Shown here one piece after another: positions 28,007-37,456 of a stretch of DNA of 64,000 nt. Below the pieces are notes generated by a model that made no database searches, had not been told where the DNA came from, and saw only the letters and a list, made by a program, of their open reading frames with translations. This stretch comes from an uncultured Pelagibacteraceae bacterium (GTDB lineage: Bacteria > Pseudomonadota > Alphaproteobacteria > Pelagibacterales > Pelagibacteraceae), in NCBI GenBank assembly GCA_902626645.1, contig CACOGC010000001.1, positions 120,001-184,000 on the forward strand, in the 5' to 3' direction. Position 1 is the first letter of the stretch; every line of letters starts with the position of its first letter. Both the position numbers and the translations under genes were made by a program.

Positions 28007-29332
28007 ATGCCAGATAAGATCATTCTAAAAAAAAAAATTTTAAGTTTTAATAAAAAAATTTCAATTCCTGGTGATAAAAGTATTAGCATCAGATGGGTAC
28101 TTGTCTCATCTCTGGCCAATGGAATTTCTAAAGCCGAAAATTTATTAATGTCAGATGATGTGTTAGCATCTATAAAAGCAGTAAAAAAATTGGGTGCAAA
28201 AGTTATAATTTACAAAAATGTCTGCAAAATACATGGTGTAGGTGCTAAAGGATATAAATACAAAAAAAATCTAGTAATAAATGCGCAAAATTCAGGAACA
28301 CTTGGAAGATTAATCTCAGGAATTTTAATTGACACTCCTTACCCAATAAAAATTATTGGTGATAAAAGTTTGTCAAACAGAGATTTCAGAAGAATAGCAG
28401 TGCCACTAAGTAAATTCGGAGCTTCTTTAACACTTAGAAATAATTATAGTTTACCTCTTACCATAAGTGGTTCAAAAAAATTAAAACCAATTAAATTTTT
28501 AGAAAACAAAGGATCTGCTCAATGTAAGAGCAGTGTTATCTTTGGGGGAATGAAAGCTGATGGGAAAACTATTATAAAAGCAAAGAAATCAAGAAATCAT
28601 ACAGAGCTTTTATTTAAACATTTGAAATTACCAATTAAAGTTAAAAAAAACAAAAAATTTGATTTAATCGAAATTAAGAAAACAAATAATATTAAACCAA
28701 TAAACTATAAAGTTCCATCAGATATAAGCTCGGGTTCTTTTTTTATTGCACTAACTGTACTTTCTAAAAATTCTCAAATTATAATTAAGAATATTAATGT
28801 GAACCCCTCTAGAATTGGAATTGTTGCAATTTTAAAAAAAATGGGAGTAAAAATAGTGCTACTTAATAAAAGAACTTACAAAGGTGAGACCATTGCAGAT
28901 ATTTTCGTAAAAAGTCCAAAAGTCATCAAATCTTTGAATTGTCCACCAAAGTTTAATAGTCAAGCAATAGACGAGTTTCTGATTATTTTTTTAATAGCTG
29001 CCAAAGCCAAAGGTGTTTCAGTTTTCAAAAATTTAGAGGAACTTAACAAAAAGGAAAGTCCAAGGCTTAAATGGGGTTCAAAAATTTTGAGAATGATGGG
29101 GATTAAAGTTGTTGCAACTAAAAACTCAATTAAAATATTCGGAAATCCCAAATTAGAAATTAATAAAAAAATTATTATTCAAAAATACTTGAAAGATCAC
29201 AGAGTCTTTATGACGAGTGTGATAGCAGCATTGTCATTTGGTGGTGAATGGCATATACATGATAAAGAGTCGATTAAAACATCATTTCCAACTTTTTTAA
29301 AAATTGCAAAATCTTTTGATTATGAAAAATAA
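28007..29332 (+). CDS. aroA: 3-phosphoshikimate 1-carboxyvinyltransferase (EPSP synthase)
   Basis: AroA joins PEP to shikimate 3-phosphate in the shikimate pathway. The 441-residue protein has PGDKSISIRWVLVSSLANG near residue 20, NAQNSGTLGRLISGIL, GDKSLSNRDFRRIAVPL, ENKGSAQCKSSVIFGGM and SSGSFFIALTVL. These match the two-fold EPSP synthase layout. It overlaps the real cmk start by 11 bases; aroA-cmk-rpsA is a common alphaproteobacterial order. Confidence 0.95.
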   Translation: MPDKIILKKKILSFNKKISIPGDKSISIRWVLVSSLANGISKAENLLMSDDVLASIKAVKKLGAKVIIYKNVCKIHGVGAKGYKYKKNLVINAQNSGTLGRLISGILIDTPYPIKIIGDKSLSNRDFRRIAVPLSKFGASLTLRNNYSLPLTISGSKKLKPIKFLENKGSAQCKSSVIFGGMKADGKTIIKAKKSRNHTELLFKHLKLPIKVKKNKKFDLIEIKKTNNIKPINYKVPSDISSGSFFIALTVLSKNSQIIIKNINVNPSRIGIVAILKKMGVKIVLLNKRTYKGETIADIFVKSPKVIKSLNCPPKFNSQAIDEFLIIFLIAAKAKGVSVFKNLEELNKKESPRLKWGSKILRMMGIKVVATKNSIKIFGNPKLEINKKIIIQKYLKDHRVFMTSVIAALSFGGEWHIHDKESIKTSFPTFLKIAKSFDYEK

Positions 29333-29978
29333 GAAAAAACTTATCAAAATTGCAATTGACTCTCCTGCTGCAGCTGGCGCAGGTACATTAGCTAAATCAA
29401 TATCAAAACATTATAATCTTTTATATTTAGATACTGGAAAAATTTATCGAATGATTGCATTTATAAAAATTAAACAAAAACAAAACTTTAATATAAGATT
29501 TTTAAAAAATAAAATTAGAAATTTAAATTTTAGAAGTCTTCAAAAAAAAAATTTATTATCTGATGAGGTGGGGACTGAGGCATCCTTAATTGCTAAAAAT
29601 AAGAATATAAGAAAACTTGTTCATACTTTTCAGATAAATTGTGCTTACAGACCACCAAAAAAATATAAAGGATCTTGCTTAGATGGACGAGATATAACTT
29701 ATAAAATTATTCCTGATGCAGATTTTAAATTTTTTATTACTGCAAATTTAAAAGTAAGAGCAAGAAGAAGATTTCAGGAATTGAAGAAACTCAAAAAAAA
29801 AATTTCTTACAAAACAGTTCTAAAAAGTATTAAAATACGTGACAAAAATGACTATAATCGACAAATATCTCCATTAAAGAAAACTAAAGATTCTATATTG
29901 ATAAATACCTCAAATTTATCTAAAAGAGCGTGTTTTTTAAAAATAAAAAAAATTATAGACGAAAAAATTAAGAATTAA
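29322..29978 (+). CDS. cmk: Cytidylate kinase with altered P-loop
   Basis: Cmk phosphorylates CMP/dCMP. The start at 29322 (MKNKKKLIKIAIDSP) is chosen over the track's 29304 because the family begins a few residues before the P-loop. The substrate side is intact: LDTGKIYR, DGRDITYKIIPDA and RDKNDYNRQISPL match the CMP-binding and lid motifs. The expected P-loop DGPSGAGKGT reads DSPAAAGAGT, so the first Gly and the ATP-binding Lys are both replaced. Position between aroA and rpsA is canonical. Activity is uncertain. Confidence 0.88.
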   Translation: MKNKKKLIKIAIDSPAAAGAGTLAKSISKHYNLLYLDTGKIYRMIAFIKIKQKQNFNIRFLKNKIRNLNFRSLQKKNLLSDEVGTEASLIAKNKNIRKLVHTFQINCAYRPPKKYKGSCLDGRDITYKIIPDADFKFFITANLKVRARRRFQELKKLKKKISYKTVLKSIKIRDKNDYNRQISPLKKTKDSILINTSNLSKRACFLKIKKIIDEKIKN

Positions 29979-31699
29979 TGGAAATTTATAAAGACCTATC
30001 AAATCCAGCCTCGAAAGAATTCGAGCAGCTATTAAATTCAAAACTTTCAAAGACCCAAATAGAAGAAGGTAAAATTATAGAGGGAAAAATTAACAAAATT
30101 ACTGACAAATTTGTTTTTCTATTTGTCGAGGGGCTCAAAAGTGAGCCTGTACTAGACATAAACGAACTTAGAAATATGGGTTTAGAGGATAAAATTAAGA
30201 TAGGAAAAACGATTTCAGTTCTATTAGAAAAAATTGAAGACAAAAATGGTGAGGTTTTAGTCTCGGCTAATAAAGCTCAAAAAATAAAAGGTTGGGATAA
30301 ACTTGTTGAAGCCTATGAAAAAAATGAGCCAATAATGGGTAAGATTACATCTAAATGTAAGGGTGGATGCATAGTGGAACATATCGATACCGGATCATTA
30401 ATGTTTTTACCAGGATCTCAAATAAGCGATAAACCTCTCAAAGATATAAGCCACTTAATGAACGAACCTCAAAAATTTGCTTTGATAAAATTAGATAGAG
30501 TAAGGGGAAATGCTTGTGTATCTAGAAGAGAAATTATTTCCTCTTTTAAAAAAGAAGATAAAGCAAAAATCATAGAAAAATATAAAGTTGGAGACATTAT
30601 TAAGAACGCTGAGGTGAAGGGCTATAGTACCTTTGGATGTTTTTTTAATGTTAATGGAGAGTTAGATGTATTAGTTCATTTACAAGAGATATCTTACTCT
30701 AGAGTAAATCATCCTGATGAAGTTTTTAATATTGGAGAAAAGCATGATTTAAAAGTTATTTCAGTAGACAAAGAGAAGTTACAAGTTGGATGCAGCGTAA
30801 AACAACTATCGCCAGATCCCTTTGAGCATATTCAAAACTATGAATTAAATAAAGTTTATAAAGTAAAAGTGGTTAAGATTATGGACTTTGGAGCTTTTTG
30901 TGAATTGGAACCTGGACTTACAACATTGTTGCATACAAGTGAACTAAGTTGGAATAAAAAAAATACATCTATTAAAAAAATGTTTAAAGTAAATGATGTA
31001 ATTGATTGTGTCATAACTGAAATCGACAAAGAGAAAAGAAGAGTAGCCATATCACATAGATTAACTTTAGAAAATCCTTTCAAGATTTTTGAAAAAAAAT
31101 TTCCTGTTGGTACAATTGTAGATGGTGAAGTGGTCAATAAGAATGAATATTCATTATTTGTAAAAGTAGCAGATATAGATGTTGATACTTTTTTACATTG
31201 TAATGATTTGACCTATTCAAACAATGGAGAACAGGAGTTGGTCAAATATAAAAAAGGTGATAAAATCAAAGTCAAAGTCTTAGAAATAAAAGTTTCTGAT
31301 CAAAAAATTAGAGTTGGTTATAAACAAACTCAAACAGATCCATTTGATTGGTTTAAAGACAAAAAAATTAGACAAACAATTACAGTAAAGATAATTTCAA
31401 CTGATGCAAAGGGATTAATAGTAAGGCCTGAGGGTTGCGAGATCGATTTTCCAATCAAAAAATCAAATATTGCCATAAATTCAGCGGATACTAGAACTTC
31501 TAGATTTACTGGAGGTGAACGGATAGATTGTGCAATTGCAGATTTGGATATTGAAAAAAGAAAGGTAACCCTGAGTATCAAGCTTTTAGAGGAGATAGAA
31601 AAAAAGGAAGCTTTGGAAAAATATGGAGCAGAGGGTTCTGGAAAAAATTTACCTTTTTCTTCATTATCAGAGGATTTAAAGAAGAAAGAAAAAAAATAG
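29978..31699 (+). CDS. rpsA: Small-subunit ribosomal protein S1
   Basis: S1 binds mRNA and helps initiation, especially where Shine-Dalgarno sites are weak. The 573-residue protein contains about six S1 (OB-fold) repeats. Clear ones are VGDIIKNAEVKGYSTFGCFFNV..LDVLVHLQEIS, KVVKIMDFGAFCELEPGLTTLLHTSELSW and GTIVDGEVVNKNEYSLFVKV. Its start overlaps the cmk stop by one base (TAATG). The cmk-rpsA-ihfB order is conserved. Confidence 0.97.
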   Translation: MEIYKDLSNPASKEFEQLLNSKLSKTQIEEGKIIEGKINKITDKFVFLFVEGLKSEPVLDINELRNMGLEDKIKIGKTISVLLEKIEDKNGEVLVSANKAQKIKGWDKLVEAYEKNEPIMGKITSKCKGGCIVEHIDTGSLMFLPGSQISDKPLKDISHLMNEPQKFALIKLDRVRGNACVSRREIISSFKKEDKAKIIEKYKVGDIIKNAEVKGYSTFGCFFNVNGELDVLVHLQEISYSRVNHPDEVFNIGEKHDLKVISVDKEKLQVGCSVKQLSPDPFEHIQNYELNKVYKVKVVKIMDFGAFCELEPGLTTLLHTSELSWNKKNTSIKKMFKVNDVIDCVITEIDKEKRRVAISHRLTLENPFKIFEKKFPVGTIVDGEVVNKNEYSLFVKVADIDVDTFLHCNDLTYSNNGEQELVKYKKGDKIKVKVLEIKVSDQKIRVGYKQTQTDPFDWFKDKKIRQTITVKIISTDAKGLIVRPEGCEIDFPIKKSNIAINSADTRTSRFTGGERIDCAIADLDIEKRKVTLSIKLLEEIEKKEALEKYGAEGSGKNLPFSSLSEDLKKKEKK

Positions 31700-31708
31700 A
31701 TTAATTAA

Positions 31709-32011
31709 TTGAAAAAATTGGCTATTGTAAAATCAGAGCTTATAAAAGAACTCAAAAAATCCTATCCAAATTTTTTATCACGTGACCTAAATAAGATAAT
31801 TGAAATAATACTTAAAGAGATAAAAGACGCTCTGAATAGAGGTGAGGGGGTTGAGCTAAGAAATTTTGGAACTTTTAGAACAAATATTCAAAAAGCATCA
31901 ATTAGAAGAAATCCAAAAACAGGGGAAAAAGTAAGTGTTTCAAAAAAGAAAACAATAAAATGGAAAATGTCAAAAGATCTGTTTAAAAAGTTAAATAATG
32001 AAAAAGAATAA
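31709..32011 (+). CDS. ihfB: Integration host factor subunit beta (HU family)
   Basis: The 100-residue HU/IHF-family DNA-bending protein starts with TTG at 31709. Seen: VKSELIKELKKSYP, RGEGVELRNFGTFRTN and the DNA-binding beta-arm RRNPKTGEKVSVSKKKTIKWKMSKDL. The location right after rpsA supports the beta subunit. It forms a heterodimer with IhfA to bend DNA for replication, recombination and transcription. The 3' end overlaps pyrF by 14 bases. Confidence 0.92.
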   Translation: MKKLAIVKSELIKELKKSYPNFLSRDLNKIIEIILKEIKDALNRGEGVELRNFGTFRTNIQKASIRRNPKTGEKVSVSKKKTIKWKMSKDLFKKLNNEKE

Positions 32012-32672
32012 TATTTTTGTAGCTTGTGATAGCAATAATATTTCAAAAATAAATAAAATAATAAATAAAACACAAAATTCAAAATTAAATGTTGGTTATA
32101 AATTTGGACTAGAATTTCTTAATTCTAAAAAAGGGAGGCCTTTTTTATCTAAATTAAGTAATAAGATAATATTTGCTGATCTGAAACTCCATGATATTCC
32201 AAATACTTGTGCATCAGCAGTCAAAGCGATGAAAGATTTGAAAATTAATTATTTAACAATACACATAAGCTCTGGCTTAGAGGCATTAAAAGCAACCAAG
32301 AAAGTTTCGGAGAAAATAAAATTAGTTGGGGTGACGATTCTTACGTCGTTAGATAATAAAGCATTAAAAGATATTGGATTTAATAAGGACATAAAAAAAT
32401 TAGTTCTTCAACAGGCGAGGATGGCAAATAAAGCAAAATTGGATGCCATAGTATGTAGTGCTCAAGAAGTAAAGCTAGTTAAAAAAGTATTTAAAAAGGA
32501 AATTATAACTCCAGGTATAAGATTTAATTCAAATTCAAATGATCAAAAAAGAATTGTAACTCCTAAACAAGCTTATAAAAATGGTAGTGACTGGCTCGTA
32601 ATAGGAAGGCCTATAACCAAAGGTAATATCAAAAAAAATATTCAAAATCTAATCGATCACTTAAGCCAATGA
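31998..32672 (+). CDS. pyrF: Orotidine 5'-phosphate decarboxylase
   Basis: PyrF makes UMP from OMP. The 224-residue TIM-barrel protein has the catalytic motif FADLKLHDIPNTCASA near residue 55, GVTILTSLD, and the phosphate-binding end ITPGIRF...GSDWLVIGRPITKG. Overlaps at both ends (ihfB 14 bases, trpF 4 bases) show tight packing. The pyrF-trpF link occurs in other alphaproteobacteria. Confidence 0.96.
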   Translation: MKKNNIFVACDSNNISKINKIINKTQNSKLNVGYKFGLEFLNSKKGRPFLSKLSNKIIFADLKLHDIPNTCASAVKAMKDLKINYLTIHISSGLEALKATKKVSEKIKLVGVTILTSLDNKALKDIGFNKDIKKLVLQQARMANKAKLDAIVCSAQEVKLVKKVFKKEIITPGIRFNSNSNDQKRIVTPKQAYKNGSDWLVIGRPITKGNIKKNIQNLIDHLSQ

Positions 32673-33286
32673 TCAAAGGTTTAAAAATTTGTGGGGTCTC
32701 AGATCCCAAAACTTTAGACTATATTTTAAATCATAATTTTAAGCCGACAATGATAGGTTTCATCACTAATTTTAAAAAAAGTAAGAGGTTTGTTGAATTT
32801 GAAAAATTAAAAGATTTGATAAATATTGATAAAAAACAGGTTAATTTTGTCTCTGTGCTTGTAAATCCAGATGATCTAATTTTGGAAAAAATCAAAGATT
32901 TATGTTTTGATTATTATCAACTATATGATGTTAATCCTCAAAGAACGAAAGAAATAAAATTAAAATTTAATATAAAAATTATCACAGCTCTTACTATTTC
33001 CAGTAAAGATGATGTAATGAAATATAAAAATTATTCTGAAATTTCAGATATAATTTTATTTGACTCAAAAGGTTACGATAAATCTGAAAGTTTTGATCAT
33101 AGTTTGCTAGATGATGTGCCTAGTGAATTACATAAAATGATTGCCGGAAATATACAAATAAATGATATATCTAACTTAAAATTTAAAGACTTTATTGTTG
33201 ATCTCAGTGGAGCTTTAGAAGACCGAAATGGAAAAAAAGATATTAATAAAATTGATAAATTGTTAAATTTATTTGAGAAAACATGA
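32669..33286 (+). CDS. trpF: Phosphoribosylanthranilate isomerase
   Basis: TrpF catalyses the third committed step of tryptophan synthesis. The 205-residue protein begins with the family signature LKICGVSDPKTLDYI, with GFITNFKKSKRF near residue 31 and IAGNIQI...DLSGALEDRNGKKD at the C-terminal phosphate site. It is more diverged than its neighbours, but the location before trpB and the terminal motifs are convincing. It overlaps trpB by four bases. Confidence 0.92.
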   Translation: MIKGLKICGVSDPKTLDYILNHNFKPTMIGFITNFKKSKRFVEFEKLKDLINIDKKQVNFVSVLVNPDDLILEKIKDLCFDYYQLYDVNPQRTKEIKLKFNIKIITALTISSKDDVMKYKNYSEISDIILFDSKGYDKSESFDHSLLDDVPSELHKMIAGNIQINDISNLKFKDFIVDLSGALEDRNGKKDINKIDKLLNLFEKT

Positions 33287-34527
33287 AACTTAAAAAAAGA
33301 ATTCCAGTTATTGATCAAGGAAATTCACTTGGGTTTTGGGGTGGTAAGTTTGGGGGAAACTTTGTTCCAGAGACTTTAAAAAAACCAATCGAAGATTTGG
33401 AAATTCTATTTAATAAACTTAAAAATGATAAAAAATTTATCTCTGAAAGAGATAGATACTTTAAAAATTGGGTTGGAGCTCCTACAAGATTTGTAAAACT
33501 AGAAAATCTTACAAATCACATTGGTGGTGCTCAAATTTGGTCCAAAGTTGTATCGGATGCTAATGGAGGAGCTCATAAAATTTACAATGCTACTGTTCAT
33601 TGTTTACTTGCAAAAAGATCTGGTAAAAAAATTATATGTGGAGATACCGGCGCTGGGTATGCTGGAAAAATGTTAAGTATGGCAGCAAAAAAGTTTGGTT
33701 TAAAGTGTAAAATATTTATGGGTGCGAAGGATATTGCTAGACAAAAACCAAATGTAAAAGCAATAAAAAAAAATGGGGCAGAGGTAATACCTGTCTACTC
33801 TGGAAGTCAAACACTTGTAGATGCTGTATCAGAATGTATGCGATTTTGGGTTGCTAATTGCGATACAACAGCAATGTGCGTTGGAAGTACTGTTGGGCCA
33901 GCAATTTTTGTTCGTATATGTGGATGGAGCACTAGCCAAATTTCTAGAGAATTAAAAGCACAATTAATTGATGAGTTTGGATCAATTCCAAAAAAACTAA
34001 AGCTCTACAATTGTGTAGGGGGTGGAAGTTCAAGCTTTGGTTTTTGGAATGAATTTATGGATTATGATAAAAAACAAGTTGAGTTTATTGGGGTAGAAGC
34101 CGGTGGACCAAAAAAAAGTAAAAAGCATGCAGCACCATTAACATATGGTTCAAAGATCGGTATACTACATGGTGCAGCTCAGTATGTTAATCAAAACTCA
34201 GATGGACAAATTGAGGAAACGGAATCGATTTCAGCAGGACTTGATTATCCAGGAATTTCTCCACTTCATTGCTTTTTAAAAGATACCAAGAGAGCTAGGT
34301 ATACTGCAGCAAGTGATGAGGAGGCTCTAAGTGCCTATAAGCTTGTTACTAAATTTGAAAAATTAAGACCTTCTTTAGAACCAAGCCATGCTTTTTTCGT
34401 TGCTCTTAAAGAAGCAAAAAAACTTAGCAAAGATACTATTGTAGTAATTAATAGTTGTGGCGATGCTTATAAAGACCGAGGAATTTTAAAAGAAAGATTG
34501 GGCAAAAAATATGTTAAATCCAATTAG
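33283..34527 (+). CDS. trpB: Tryptophan synthase subunit beta
   Basis: TrpB joins indole and serine using PLP. The 414-residue protein has GFWGGKFGGNFVPETL at the start, the PLP lysine in DANGGAHKIYNA (family GAHKxN), AKRSGKKIICGDTGAGYAG, and the phosphate loop NCVGGGSSSFGFW. GLDYPGISPLHCFLKD is also typical. It overlaps trpA by 17 bases, consistent with the alpha2beta2 complex being made in a coupled way. Confidence 0.97.
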   Translation: MKLKKRIPVIDQGNSLGFWGGKFGGNFVPETLKKPIEDLEILFNKLKNDKKFISERDRYFKNWVGAPTRFVKLENLTNHIGGAQIWSKVVSDANGGAHKIYNATVHCLLAKRSGKKIICGDTGAGYAGKMLSMAAKKFGLKCKIFMGAKDIARQKPNVKAIKKNGAEVIPVYSGSQTLVDAVSECMRFWVANCDTTAMCVGSTVGPAIFVRICGWSTSQISRELKAQLIDEFGSIPKKLKLYNCVGGGSSSFGFWNEFMDYDKKQVEFIGVEAGGPKKSKKHAAPLTYGSKIGILHGAAQYVNQNSDGQIEETESISAGLDYPGISPLHCFLKDTKRARYTAASDEEALSAYKLVTKFEKLRPSLEPSHAFFVALKEAKKLSKDTIVVINSCGDAYKDRGILKERLGKKYVKSN

Positions 34528-35311
34528 TGTTGCGTTTAAAAAAGCAAGAACAGAAAATAGACCAGCCTTATTAACCTACACTGTTGCTGGTGATAGCTCA
34601 AAAAAACAATCTTTGGATATATTAAAATCTATATCTAAAAATACGGATATTTTAGAATTAGGTGTACCTCACAATACTCCTGTTGCAGATGGAAGCCAAA
34701 TTCAAACTAGCGCTTATAGAGCAATTAAAAATGGTATTAAAATAAATGATATATTTAGGATTGTTAAAGATTTTAAAAAATTTGATAAAAACAAACCTAT
34801 TATTTTGATGGGTTACTATAATATGATTTTTCAATATGGAGATAACAACTTTTTAAAAAAATGTAAAACCTCAGGAGTAAATGGATTAATAGTTGTAGAT
34901 TTACCTTGGCCAGAAAATAAAGATTTCGCAAAAAAATGTAAAAGAAAATCAATTTATTTTATTCAACTTTTATCACCTACAACAACAAGTAAAAGACTTA
35001 AAAAAATTATACAAAACTCACATCCAATGAATTATTTTATATCAATGCTAAGCACCACAGGTGGCAAATTAAAGGTATCACCTAGAGAAATACTTAAAAA
35101 TTACAATAGGATAAAAAAAATTAATCCTAAAAAAGAGATTGTTATTGGTTTTGGAATTACTGATAAGACAATAGGAAAGCTTAAATCTGCTGATGGATTA
35201 GTAGTGGGAAGTGCTATTTGTAAAGAAATTACAAGATGTTTAAATAGTAGACAAAATCCTGTCACAAATGTAGGTAAGTTAGTAAGAAAATTAAAAGATA
35301 AAATAAAATGA
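34511..35311 (+). CDS. trpA: Tryptophan synthase subunit alpha
   Basis: TrpA cleaves indole-3-glycerol phosphate and passes indole to TrpB. The 266-residue barrel has LLTYTVAGD, ILELGVPHNTPVADGSQIQTSAYRA with the catalytic Glu and Asp regions, GVNGLIVVDLPWPE and the phosphate site GFGITDK..GLVVGSAI. It overlaps accD by four bases (ATGA). Confidence 0.96.
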   Translation: MLNPISVAFKKARTENRPALLTYTVAGDSSKKQSLDILKSISKNTDILELGVPHNTPVADGSQIQTSAYRAIKNGIKINDIFRIVKDFKKFDKNKPIILMGYYNMIFQYGDNNFLKKCKTSGVNGLIVVDLPWPENKDFAKKCKRKSIYFIQLLSPTTTSKRLKKIIQNSHPMNYFISMLSTTGGKLKVSPREILKNYNRIKKINPKKEIVIGFGITDKTIGKLKSADGLVVGSAICKEITRCLNSRQNPVTNVGKLVRKLKDKIK

Positions 35312-36234
35312 ATTGGATCACTAAAATAATTAAAGCAGGTGAAAAAATCAAATCTGCCATCCATAAAAGAGCATCCAAAGAAGACATTGCTAATAGTGAT
35401 TGGACATCTTGTTGCAAAGGTCCAATATTAAAAAAAGATTTAGAAGAAAATTTATGGGTTTGCCCTGATTGTAATAAACATCACAGAATAAAACCTAAAC
35501 AAAGATTTGATATTTTATTTGGAAAAGATAATTACGAAATATTTAAAACACCAATCCCAAAAGATGACCCTTTAAACTGGACAGACTCAAAATCCTATAA
35601 GGATAGATTAAAATCTGCCAGAAAAAAAACAGGTATGGATTGTGGGATGATGGTTGTAAGTGGTGTAATCAATGATATTAAAATTACTGCAGTTGCATCT
35701 GATTTTGATTTTTTAGGTGCATCAATGGCAGCTGCAGAAGGAGAAGCTTTCTTATACGGTATTCAACATGCAATTGAGAATAAAACTCCTTTTTTATGTG
35801 TAAGTGCAGGGGGTGGAATGAGAATGATGGAAAGTTTAATTTCTTTATCTCAAATGACAAGAACCACGCTAGCAATAAATGAACTTAAAAATAATAATCT
35901 TCCATATCTTGTTTGTATAACAGACCCGACTGCTGGTGGGATCACAGCCTCCTATGCAATGTTAGGTGATATTCATATAGCTGAGCCCGGAGCGCTAATC
36001 GCTTTTGCTGGAGCAAGAGTAATTCAAGGAACTGTAAAAGAAGAATTACCAGAAGGTTTTCAAAAGAGTGAATATGTTGAAAAGACAGGCTTTGTTGATT
36101 TAATTGTTGAAAGAAAAGATCTAGCCGAAAAAATTGGAACTTTATTGTCAATATTGTTAAAGAAAAATTCTGTTATAAGCACTGAACAAAATGAAACTGC
36201 AGAAAATACTCAGTCGCTTTCTAAAATTGCATAA
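35308..36234 (+). CDS. accD: Acetyl-CoA carboxylase carboxyltransferase subunit beta
   Basis: AccD partners AccA in malonyl-CoA synthesis. The 308-residue protein has an N-terminal zinc-ribbon region and the crotonase-like body (FLCVSAGGGMRMMESLISLSQM, ITDPTAGGITASYAMLGDIHIAEPGALIAFAG). The ribbon reads TSCCKGPIL...VCPDC: adjacent Cys 35-36 replace the usual CxxC, so one zinc ligand looks shifted or lost. The trpA-accD-folC order is common in alphaproteobacteria. The end overlaps folC by 44 bases. Confidence 0.95.
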   Translation: MNWITKIIKAGEKIKSAIHKRASKEDIANSDWTSCCKGPILKKDLEENLWVCPDCNKHHRIKPKQRFDILFGKDNYEIFKTPIPKDDPLNWTDSKSYKDRLKSARKKTGMDCGMMVVSGVINDIKITAVASDFDFLGASMAAAEGEAFLYGIQHAIENKTPFLCVSAGGGMRMMESLISLSQMTRTTLAINELKNNNLPYLVCITDPTAGGITASYAMLGDIHIAEPGALIAFAGARVIQGTVKEELPEGFQKSEYVEKTGFVDLIVERKDLAEKIGTLLSILLKKNSVISTEQNETAENTQSLSKIA

Positions 36235-37456
36235 AAAAGAAATTGATCTGAGCTTAGATCGAATCATTCACCTTTGTGAAAAGCTTGGTAATCCTCAGGA
36301 TAAAATCAAAGCCATCAGTATTGTTGGGACAAATGGTAAAAACTCTACAATTCAAGCTTGTTATTCAATTTTAAAGGAGGCAGGAATTAAGTGTAATGTT
36401 TATACCAGTCCTCATATTCAAAAAATAAATGAAAGATTTGTTTTTAACAACCTACAACTTGGAGATGATGAACTAGCCTCTTTATTTGAAGAGGTTGAGA
36501 GAGTAAATGCCAATAATCCAATAACATTTTTTGAAATTTTGACTGCATGTTATTTTTATAAGGCAGCTCAATTTCCTGATAATCTTAATCTGGTTGAGGC
36601 AGGTTTATTTCATAGGTTTGATGCAACAAATATCCTAAAAAATAATCTTGCAAGTATTGTAACTTCTATATCGAAGGACCATTTAGACTGGCTTCCAGAA
36701 AATGAGAGAACAATCGATAAGATTATTTTTGAAAAAACTTCAAGCCTTTTAAATTCAAATATTATTGTTGCAAAACAATACCCTGTTTCAACATTAGAAA
36801 AGATTAAAAAAACTATTCATCAAAATCAATCTAATAAGTATTTTTTTAATGATGATTTTTCATTCTCAAATGGAGAAAATGAATTCTTTTATTATGAAGA
36901 TAAATTTGGTGGATTAAAACTACCAAAACCAAATGTATTAGGTCAATTTCAACAGGAAAATATTTCAACAGCTATTGCAACCTTGCGAATTTTAGATCTT
37001 GGTATTGAAGATCATCATATAAAAAAAGGTATTCAAAAAATCGATAATATCGCAAGACTTCAAAAAATTGAGTCAGGTAAATTAAAAAATTTAGTTAAAG
37101 ATAATCTTTTTTTGATATCTGGAGATCATAATGAAGATGGGGCAAGAGTATTAAATGAATATTTAAAAAGCCTTGATTGTAGAAAACATGTCATTATTGG
37201 TATGATGGATAATAAAGAGCACGAAAAATATATTAACCACTTTAAAGATATTGCCTCAATAACAACTGTAGATATTAAAAACCAGCCAAATGCAATTAGT
37301 GGACTTAAACTAAGAGAAAAATTTAAAAATATGCCAAATGTAAGTTATAAAGAAAGTATTGAAGATGCGATCAAGAGCATAAATCTAAATCAAGGAGATT
37401 TACTGCTCATAACTGGATCCTTGTATCTTTGTTCTGAAGTTTTGAATTTAAATTAG
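36191..37456 (+). CDS. folC: Bifunctional folylpolyglutamate / dihydrofolate synthase
   Basis: FolC adds glutamates to folates, and often also makes dihydrofolate. The 421-residue protein has FLKLHKKEIDLSLDRIIHLCEKLGNPQ, the P-loop IVGTNGKNSTIQ near residue 46, YTSPHIQKINERF, and SKDHLDWLPEN. The P-loop has Asn after Lys where Gly is usual. The 44-base overlap with accD is supported because the first 20 residues match the family. It closes the long plus-strand string. Confidence 0.94.
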   Translation: MKLQKILSRFLKLHKKEIDLSLDRIIHLCEKLGNPQDKIKAISIVGTNGKNSTIQACYSILKEAGIKCNVYTSPHIQKINERFVFNNLQLGDDELASLFEEVERVNANNPITFFEILTACYFYKAAQFPDNLNLVEAGLFHRFDATNILKNNLASIVTSISKDHLDWLPENERTIDKIIFEKTSSLLNSNIIVAKQYPVSTLEKIKKTIHQNQSNKYFFNDDFSFSNGENEFFYYEDKFGGLKLPKPNVLGQFQQENISTAIATLRILDLGIEDHHIKKGIQKIDNIARLQKIESGKLKNLVKDNLFLISGDHNEDGARVLNEYLKSLDCRKHVIIGMMDNKEHEKYINHFKDIASITTVDIKNQPNAISGLKLREKFKNMPNVSYKESIEDAIKSINLNQGDLLLITGSLYLCSEVLNLN

